This document shows, piece by piece, positions 1 through 5,839 of a DNA stretch of 5,839 nucleotides. The position numbers were made by a program, and so were the translations under genes. The stretch comes from Atopobiaceae bacterium UBA7016. GTDB taxonomy: Bacteria; Actinomycetota; Coriobacteriia; Coriobacteriales; Atopobiaceae. Location of the stretch: the NCBI GenBank assembly GCA_002449555.1, contig DJXA01000030.1, positions 1 to 5,839 on the forward strand. The letters are read 5' to 3'. The notes under the pieces are model-generated. The model was not told the DNA's origin. It was given only the letters and a program-made list of their open reading frames with translations, and did not search any database. Position 1 is the first letter of the stretch. Each line of letters begins with the position of its first letter.

Positions 1-762
1 GAGAGCCTCATGAGCGTGCTCTTCAATCCCGATGACCTTTCGTTTGTGAAGCGCGGCGCGTCATATCGCCGAGATGAGCTGGACGGCTTTGGTAGGCAGG
101 CAAACCGTGGCTATGCCAAGGTGCTTGCCGCCTATCAGCGCTCGATCGAGCAGCGAAATCGCCTCCTGAAGGAGGAATGGCCTGACCAGGCGCTGCTCGC
201 GGCGTGGGATGCGTCGGTGGCGCTGGGCGGCGCGACGCTTCTGCAGTCAAGGCTTCGCCTCTTCGAGCGCCTGCGCGGTCACATGGAGCGGATCTACCTC
301 GAGATTTCGCAAGGGGAGCGACTCACGTGCTCGTACGAGTGCTCGCTGGGCGAGGGCGTGGCCGAGATGAGCCGCGACGAGCTGGCCGACCGCTTCGCTG
401 AGCGCCTACAGGAGCTTCGTCATGACGAGCTGCGCCGTCAGCAGACGCTGGTGGGGCCGCAGCGCGACGACGTCAGCTTTGCGATTGACGGTCGCGACGC
501 CCGGGCCTTCGGCAGCCAGGGCCAACAGCGCTCCATCGTCTTGGCCTGGAAGATGGCCGAGGTGGAGCTCTGCGAGGAAGTGGTGGGGGACAAGCCGCTC
601 CTGCTGCTTGATGACGTGATGAGCGAACTTGACGAGGTGCGTCGTGACGCGGTCACGCGCTTCGTGCAAGGTGGTATTCAGACCGTGGTCACTACCACTA
701 ACCTGGGATATTTCCCTGATGAGCTGCTGAGTCGCGCCAAGGTGGTGAGCTTTGGTGAGTGA
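1..762 (+). CDS. recF: DNA replication and repair protein RecF, C-terminal part (5' end outside window)
   Basis: RecF is an SMC/ABC-like ATPase that binds gapped DNA and helps RecA load at stalled forks (RecFOR pathway, cytoplasm). The frame is open from base 1, so the ATG at 10 is internal and the gene is cut by the window edge. By recalled alignment to B. subtilis RecF, the segment MSVLFNPDDL matches the middle of the protein, so roughly 110 N-terminal residues, including the Walker A loop, are missing. Counting from base 1, the 253 residues show an ABC signature region with GSQGQQR at about 171-177, a Walker B strand LLLLDD ending at 204-205, a D-loop SELD at 208-211, and a VVTTT segment near the end. 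The stop is TGA at 760-762. The next gene overlaps this stop, so recF heads or sits inside an operon. Codon use is less biased than in gyrB, as expected for a low-abundance protein. Identity is certain; only the N-terminus is unseen. Confidence 0.96.
   Translation, partial: ESLMSVLFNPDDLSFVKRGASYRRDELDGFGRQANRGYAKVLAAYQRSIEQRNRLLKEEWPDQALLAAWDASVALGGATLLQSRLRLFERLRGHMERIYLEISQGERLTCSYECSLGEGVAEMSRDELADRFAERLQELRHDELRRQQTLVGPQRDDVSFAIDGRDARAFGSQGQQRSIVLAWKMAEVELCEEVVGDKPLLLLDDVMSELDEVRRDAVTRFVQGGIQTVVTTTNLGYFPDELLSRAKVVSFGE
741..745 (+). promoter_or_regulatory. Shine-Dalgarno-like site for the DUF721 gene
   Basis: The purine-rich run AAGGTGG at 739-745, inside the end of recF, lies 9 nt before GTG 755. 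This spacing favours GTG 755 over TTG 752 (closer, rarer start) and ATG 767 (about 21 nt away, and would remove the overlap). It lies within coding sequence, so the evidence is spacing only. Confidence 0.4.
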
Positions 763-1306
763 ATCGATGCAATCGAGTTATGAACCGATGCGCAGTGAAG
801 CGATGCCAGCACCAGATCGCTCCGAGCGCGTCGGAGCGCTTATTGATCGCGTGATGGGCAGCGGCCTTTCGAAGGGTTTGAATGCCAACCAGAGGGCAAC
901 GGTTGCCTGGCATGCGGCAAACGGAGACCGCGAGCGCTCCCATACGACGCGCGTGTTTTTGAAGAAGCCACGCGTTGACGGGGCTGACCCAATCATTTGT
1001 GTCTATGTGGACAACCACTCGTTTCTGACGGACCTCAACGCCAACAAAGACCTGTACCTCTCGAGGCTCGCAAATTGGGGCTTCTATGTCTCGGGCATCG
1101 AGTTTGGGGTCGACCGGGCCGCGCATCGCACGTCCAAGGGTGGCGCACGAAAAGCAGGAGCGAAGGCAAAACGCGCGGCAACTCCGCGCCTGAGCGCAGA
1201 ACAAGAGCGCTACGTGCAGGAGCTTGTCAGCAAGGTGCCAGATTCGCTCAAGGAAAGCATTTCTAAGGCGATTACTGCGTCGCTTCTCGCTGACGGCGAA
1301 AAATAG
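755..1306 (+). CDS. DUF721 / DciA-type protein, putative replicative helicase operator
   Basis: This 183-residue cytoplasmic protein resembles the DUF721 family, whose DciA members bind and help load the replicative helicase DnaB in bacteria lacking DnaC/DnaI. The family core lies at about residues 45-121. It has the expected Trp (W52) followed by a HTT segment (63-65), then the strand-helix stretch ICVYVDNHSFLTDLNANK (81-98) and YLSRLANWGFYVSGIEF (101-117). A Lys/Arg/Ala/Gly-rich linker (about 121-145) is probably flexible and could touch nucleic acid. A helical tail (147-178) follows. I chose GTG 755 for its upstream AAGGTGG; TTG 752 would add one residue. The start overlaps the recF stop by 8 nt, implying translational coupling. 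A DUF721 gene between recF and gyrB is the standard actinobacterial arrangement (M. tuberculosis Rv0004 is the same type and size). Family assignment is fairly sure; helicase-loading function here is inferred from the family. Codon use is less GC-biased than in gyrB. Confidence 0.82.
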   Translation: MSESMQSSYEPMRSEAMPAPDRSERVGALIDRVMGSGLSKGLNANQRATVAWHAANGDRERSHTTRVFLKKPRVDGADPIICVYVDNHSFLTDLNANKDLYLSRLANWGFYVSGIEFGVDRAAHRTSKGGARKAGAKAKRAATPRLSAEQERYVQELVSKVPDSLKESISKAITASLLADGEK

Positions 1307-1344
1307 GTTTTCATCACAAAGCAGCCAAAAATCGACCTTAGAGA

Positions 1345-1386
1345 GTCTCAAACGCGATTTCAGACTTTGTAGGGACCGTCTTTTTT
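1345..1386 (+). terminator. Weak overlapping hairpins ending in a T-run (possible terminator or attenuator)
   Basis: AGAC at 1362-1365 can pair with GTCT at 1378-1381, directly followed by a run of T to 1386. The same AGAC can instead pair with GTCT at 1345-1348, extended by AAA/TTT across a C-C mismatch around the loop CGCGA. The stems are only 4 and 4+3 bp. A real intrinsic terminator would normally have a longer GC stem, so this is a weak candidate for ending the recF-DUF721 transcript. Confidence 0.2.
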
Positions 1387-1395
1387 AGCTCGGCC

Positions 1396-1432
1396 AAGGC
1401 CAATCTGTGCGCAAAGGCGTAAACTAGGTAAG
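1396..1432 (+). promoter_or_regulatory. Candidate gyrB promoter
   Basis: TAAACT at 1420-1425 matches the -10 consensus TATAAT at 4 of 6 positions. It would place the transcript start near 1432, leaving a leader of about 29 nt that keeps the ribosome site. I see no convincing -35 hexamer 16-18 nt upstream (the region reads AAGGCCA). A weak -35 would be compatible with a supercoiling-responsive gyrase promoter, but this is inference. Confidence 0.25.
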
Positions 1433-1440
1433 TCTGTGCG
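1404..1440 (+). repeat. Direct repeat TCTGTGCG x2 flanking the putative gyrB -10
   Basis: TCTGTGCG occurs at 1404-1411 and again at 1433-1440, 29 bp apart start to start, with the candidate -10 element TAAACT between the copies. An 8-bp repeat in a spacer of this size is not rare by chance, so an operator role is only a possibility. Confidence 0.3.
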
Positions 1441-1447
1441 TTTAACA

Positions 1448-1454
1448 GAGAGGA
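1448..1454 (+). promoter_or_regulatory. Ribosome binding site of gyrB
   Basis: GAGAGGA at 1448-1454 lies 6 nt before GTG 1461. It fixes the GTG as the start. The downstream residues at once enter the conserved GyrB N-terminus (YGGNEIKILEGLEAVRKRPG). Confidence 0.7.
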
Positions 1455-1460
1455 AAAGGC

Positions 1461-3416
<1,956 letters not shown>

Positions 3417-3424
3417 GGGAGCGC

Positions 3425-3506
3425 TTCGGGCCTTGCCTTCCGCACTTCCGCTCGCTCCAAGGGCAGGGATAGTTGCTCGCTGGAAGTACAGAAGGCAAGG
3501 CATGAA
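3425..3506. repeat. Long imperfect inverted repeat in the gyrB-gyrA spacer
   Basis: Arms 3425-3450 and 3481-3506 pair over 26 positions, with 21 Watson-Crick pairs, 2 G-T wobbles and 3 mismatches, around a 30-nt loop. The core GCCTTGCCTTC (3430-3440) and GAAGGCAAGGC (3491-3501) is perfect over 11 bp, and ACTTCC/GGAAGT (3444-3449 with 3482-3487) is perfect over 6 bp. The two core mismatches (3441/3490 and 3443/3488) are C-A on the + strand but would be G-U pairs in RNA from the - strand. No T-run follows, so it is not a standard intrinsic terminator. It begins 8 nt after the gyrB stop. It could be an mRNA processing or stability element, a REP/MITE-like repeat, or a regulatory leader for gyrA. 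Confidence 0.75.
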
Positions 3507-3534
3507 CGGTTGCCTTGCTTGTTGGAGCGCGCGG
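3448..3534. repeat. Distant inverted repeat enclosing the second hairpin
   Basis: CCGCTCGCTCCAA at 3448-3460 is complementary to TTGGAGCGCGCGG at 3522-3534 at 12 of 13 positions. This helix would enclose, and nearly stack on, the 3493-3520 hairpin. A shorter competing pair exists between GGAGCG (3418-3423) and CGCTCC (3453-3458). GGAGCGC therefore occurs twice, at 3418-3424 and 3524-3530, each followed by a similar CGGGC/TTG stretch. Confidence 0.5.
3493..3520. repeat. Second hairpin, sharing an arm with the long inverted repeat
   Basis: Bases 3493-3502 pair with 3511-3520 (10 bp, one G-T wobble; perfect core GCAAGGC/GCCTTGC at 3495-3501 and 3512-3518) around an 8-nt loop. The left arm is the same sequence used as the right arm of the 3425-3506 hairpin, so the two folds exclude one another. 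No T-run follows. Confidence 0.6.
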
Positions 3535-3576
3535 GCTTGGCGTGGGATAACTCCTAGACGCTTCAGAGGTCATTGA
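3502..3576 (+). CDS. Possible 24-codon leader peptide upstream of gyrA (speculative)
   Basis: An ATG at 3502 opens a 24-codon frame that begins MNGCLACWSARAW and stops at TGA 3574-3576. GAAGG at 3491-3495 gives a 6-nt spaced ribosome site. The peptide holds two Cys, two Trp and five Arg, and no family is recognisable. Both its ribosome site and start lie inside competing stems (3425-3506 and 3493-3520), a layout seen in translated leader regions. The short length and repeat-rich sequence make a chance ORF the more likely explanation. Confidence 0.15.
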   Translation: MNGCLACWSARAWRGITPRRFRGH

Positions 3577-3601
3577 CTTAGTAGTGAATCAACCATTAAT
3601 T
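3573..3601 (+). promoter_or_regulatory. Candidate gyrA promoter in the AT-rich pre-gyrA stretch
   Basis: TTGACT at 3573-3578 matches the -35 consensus at 5 of 6 positions. ATTAAT at 3595-3600 (4 of 6 to TATAAT, 16-nt spacer) could be its -10. The problem is that transcription would start near 3607, inside the gyrA ribosome site. The stretch may therefore simply be an AT-rich, unstructured translation start region on a gyrB-gyrA read-through mRNA. Confidence 0.2.
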
Positions 3602-3608
3602 GAGAGGG
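3602..3608 (+). promoter_or_regulatory. Ribosome binding site of gyrA
   Basis: GAGAGGG at 3602-3608 lies 6 nt before ATG 3615. It closely resembles the gyrB site (GAGAGGA). It supports translation from 3615, which includes the acidic extension, rather than from an internal Met such as residue 95 next to the conserved core. Confidence 0.75.
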
Positions 3609-3614
3609 TCTTAT

Positions 3615-5839
3615 ATGGCTGATAGTGATAACAGGGATGAGTTTGACGAGCGTGAGGGTGACGCTCTGGATGACTTGGTTTTTCGGGCTTTGCATGATAT
3701 GGAAACTGATCCGGAGAAGGATGATCTGGATGAGGATCTGGGGCTCGAGGATGATGAGGAGTATGACGAGGAGGGCGGCCTCGGCAACCTCGCCGGCGCG
3801 ACGCTCTCGCACACCATCTCTGACGAGGCAGGCACCCGTCTTGACCTGAAGGACATTCACGGCGGCGCGCTCAAGCCCATCGAGATGTCTCAGGAGATGA
3901 AGACCTCCTTCCTGGAGTACTCCATGTCCGTCATCGTGGCGCGCGCCCTGCCTGACGTGCGTGACGGCCTCAAGCCGGTGCACCGCCGCATCCTTTACGC
4001 CATGAACGAGGCCCACATCGTCCCGAGCCGTCCGCACAAGAAGAGTGCGTGGACGGTCGGCGAAGTCATGGGTAAGTACCACCCGCACGGCGATGCGGCC
4101 ATCTATGACTCGATGGTTCGAATGGCGCAGGACTTCTCCATGCGCCTGCCGCTGGTCGATGGCCACGGCAACTTTGGCTCCATCGACGGCGATCCCCCGG
4201 CGGCCATGCGTTACACCGAGAGCCGCCTTACCTACGCCGCCATGGAGATGCTGCGTGACCTCGACAAGGAGACCGTCGACCTGCAGCCCAACTACGATGA
4301 GTCGCTCTCCGAGCCGGCCGTCCTGCCCTCGCGTTTCCCCAACCTGCTGGTCAACGGCTCGTCGGGCATCGCCGTTGGCATGGCCACCAACGTGCCGCCC
4401 CACAACCTGGGCGAGGTGACCGAGGCCGTCTGCCTGATGATTGACAACCCCGACGTCACTACCGACGACCTGATGAAGGTCATGCCCGGCCCGGACTTCC
4501 CGACGGGCGGCATCATCATGGGCACCGAGGGCATCCGCGAGGCCTACGAGACCGGCCGTGGTACCATCACCGTTCGTGCGAAGGTGCACGTCGAGAACAT
4601 TGGCAAGGGCGGCCGCCAGCGTCTGGTGGTTACCGAGATCCCGTACCAGGTCAACAAGGGTCTTCTGCAGGAGCGCATCGCCCAGCAGGTCAACGAGAAG
4701 CACATCGAGGGCATCTCGGACATGCGCGACGAGTCCAACCGCAAGGGCATGCGCATCGTCATCGACCTCAAGAGCGGCGCCGTGCCGCAGGTGGTGCTCA
4801 ACAACCTGTATAAGCGCACACAGCTGCAGGCCAACTTCGGCGTCATCGACATCGCGCTGGTTGACGGCGTGCCCCGCACGCTGACCCTGCGCGAGATGCT
4901 CTCGCACTACATCGACCACCAGATTGATGTGGTCACCCGTCGTACGCAGTACGACCTGGACAAGGCGCAGAAGGACCTGCACATCCGCGAGGGCCTGCTC
5001 ATCGCCGTGGACAACATCGACGAGATCGTCCACATCATCCGCACCTCGCGCGACGACGCCGAGTCCAAGCGCCGCATGAACGAGCGCTTCGGCCTGGACG
5101 AGATCCAGGGCGAGGCCATCCTGCAGATGCGTCTGCGCCGCCTGACCGGTCTGGCCCGTGACGAGCTCGTCGCGCAGATTGAGGACCTGCGTACGCGCAT
5201 TGCCTACTACATTGACCTGCTCGAGCACCGCGAGAAGATTCTGGGCGTCATCAAGGACGAGCTGCGCCAGATCTCTGCCCGTTTCTCCAACAAGCGCCGC
5301 ACGCAGATTAGCGGCGTGGAGGCGCAGGACCTCAACGTCGAGGATCTCATCGCTGAGGAGGACATGGTCGTTACCTGCACGCACGCGAGTTACATCAAGC
5401 GTCTGCCGGTTGCCACCTATCGCGCCCAGAAGCGCGGCGGCAAGGGCGTCCAGGGCCTCTCGCTGAAGGACAACGACTTCGTCGAGGACCTCTTCGTGGC
5501 GTCGACGCATGACTACGTCATGTTCTTCACCAACAAGGGCAAGGTCTACCGCCTGAAGGTGCACGAGCTGCCCATTGGCTCGCGCCAGGCCCGTGGCTCG
5601 GCAATGGTCAACGTGCTGCCGCTCTCCGAGGGCGAGTACCCCATGGCTGTGCTGCCTGCGCGCGACTTCCCCGAGGATGAGTATTTGGTCTTCGCGACCA
5701 AGAATGGCATGGTTAAGAAGACGGCCATGAGCGCCTACGACAACAGCCGCCGCGACGGCCTCATCGCAATCAACCTCAAGAAGGGCGATGAGCTGGTCAA
5801 CGTCAGCCGCGTCAAGCAGGGCGAGAAGATTATCCTGTG
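3615..5839 (+). CDS. gyrA: DNA gyrase subunit A, 5' part (3' end outside window), with acidic N-terminal extension
   Basis: GyrA holds the active-site tyrosine that cleaves and rejoins DNA, and its C-terminal pinwheel wraps DNA. 741 codons are visible and the frame runs off the window. Residues 1-53 are very acidic (27 Asp/Glu, 4 Arg/Lys). The conserved core begins near residue 93, about 78 residues later than in E. coli GyrA. The DNA-binding part shows YSMSVIVARALPDVRDGLKPVHRR (102 on), the quinolone region with GKYHPHGDAAIYD (153-165), catalytic Tyr200 after Arg199 in AAMRYTE, and DNA-wedging Ile252 in SGIAVGMATN. A tower and coiled-coil follow to about residue 560. The C-terminal domain has the GyrA box QKRGGKG at 605-611, three pinwheel blades and the start of a fourth. 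Position 161 (E. coli Ser83) is Ala and 146 (E. coli Arg68) is Trp; Asp165 (E. coli Asp87) is kept. The GyrA box and gyrB linkage exclude ParC. The start at ATG 3615 rests on a good ribosome site. Confidence 0.97.
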   Translation, partial: MADSDNRDEFDEREGDALDDLVFRALHDMETDPEKDDLDEDLGLEDDEEYDEEGGLGNLAGATLSHTISDEAGTRLDLKDIHGGALKPIEMSQEMKTSFLEYSMSVIVARALPDVRDGLKPVHRRILYAMNEAHIVPSRPHKKSAWTVGEVMGKYHPHGDAAIYDSMVRMAQDFSMRLPLVDGHGNFGSIDGDPPAAMRYTESRLTYAAMEMLRDLDKETVDLQPNYDESLSEPAVLPSRFPNLLVNGSSGIAVGMATNVPPHNLGEVTEAVCLMIDNPDVTTDDLMKVMPGPDFPTGGIIMGTEGIREAYETGRGTITVRAKVHVENIGKGGRQRLVVTEIPYQVNKGLLQERIAQQVNEKHIEGISDMRDESNRKGMRIVIDLKSGAVPQVVLNNLYKRTQLQANFGVIDIALVDGVPRTLTLREMLSHYIDHQIDVVTRRTQYDLDKAQKDLHIREGLLIAVDNIDEIVHIIRTSRDDAESKRRMNERFGLDEIQGEAILQMRLRRLTGLARDELVAQIEDLRTRIAYYIDLLEHREKILGVIKDELRQISARFSNKRRTQISGVEAQDLNVEDLIAEEDMVVTCTHASYIKRLPVATYRAQKRGGKGVQGLSLKDNDFVEDLFVASTHDYVMFFTNKGKVYRLKVHELPIGSRQARGSAMVNVLPLSEGEYPMAVLPARDFPEDEYLVFATKNGMVKKTAMSAYDNSRRDGLIAINLKKGDELVNVSRVKQGEKIIL

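Noticed and set aside
10..12. ATG at 10 as the true recF start
   Set aside because: The frame is open to base 1, and the sequence aligns with the middle of RecF; Walker A is missing, so the gene is cut by the window edge rather than short.
752..754. TTG 752 as the start of the DUF721 gene
   Set aside because: GTG 755 is the next codon, a more frequent start, and better spaced from AAGGTGG. The difference is one residue.
3425..3520. Intrinsic terminator after gyrB
   Set aside because: Strong stems are present, but no T-run follows either hairpin on either strand.
3417..3541. CRISPR array or insertion-sequence ends
   Set aside because: The repeats are inverted and irregularly spaced, not regularly interspaced direct repeats. 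There is no transposase and no clear target-site duplication.
3542..3550. DnaA-box-like TTATCC on the - strand in the gyrB-gyrA spacer
   Set aside because: Only the first six bases match TTATCCACA, the essential 3' part fails, and there is no cluster of boxes, so no origin is claimed.
3570..5564. 664-codon open frame on the - strand opposite gyrA
   Set aside because: It is a shadow of gyrA: strong C/G third positions remove stops on the opposite strand. The translation is low-complexity (Val, Leu, Asp, His, Arg rich) with no recognisable family, and no start context is seen.

Overview
This window is an origin-proximal replication and topology block from a GC-rich bacterium. All confident genes lie on the + strand, in the order recF (3' part), a DUF721/DciA-type gene, gyrB, gyrA (5' part). 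The order recF-DUF721-gyrB-gyrA is the classic arrangement downstream of dnaA-dnaN in Actinomycetota. The GyrB and GyrA sequences are Gram-positive in type: GyrB is about 650 residues and lacks the large enterobacterial insert, and the GyrA box is QKRGGKG. Strong C/G preference at third codon positions, together with the GyrA motif GDAAIYD and a long acidic GyrA N-terminus, suggests the class Coriobacteriia (Olsenella, Collinsella or a relative). That placement is inference from memory of family sequences, not a search result.

Layout. Bases 1-762 hold the C-terminal two thirds of RecF, with the Walker A part upstream of the window. Bases 755-1306 hold a DUF721 protein that overlaps the recF stop by 8 nt and is probably translationally coupled to it. 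Bases 1307-1460 are an AT-richer spacer with a T-run, weak overlapping hairpins, a short direct repeat and a plausible gyrB -10 element. Bases 1461-3416 hold a complete gyrB. Bases 3417-3614 are a 198-bp spacer rich in nested inverted repeats, with a tiny ORF and an AT-rich stretch just before gyrA. From 3615 to the window end is gyrA, cut inside its C-terminal pinwheel domain.

How the genes work together. RecF loads or stabilises RecA at gapped, stalled forks. The DciA-type protein is the likely replicative-helicase operator. GyrB and GyrA form the A2B2 gyrase that removes positive supercoils ahead of the fork. The set is therefore fork loading, fork rescue and fork topology in one origin-linked cluster.

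Most of the window is ordinary housekeeping sequence, and I see no unknown defence or mobile system. Three things stand out: the structured gyrB-gyrA spacer (a 26-nt-arm imperfect hairpin that competes with further stems), the roughly 78-residue, very acidic N-terminal extension of GyrA with different codon use, and natural substitutions in the GyrA quinolone-resistance region (Ala at the E. coli Ser83 position, Trp at the Arg68 position).
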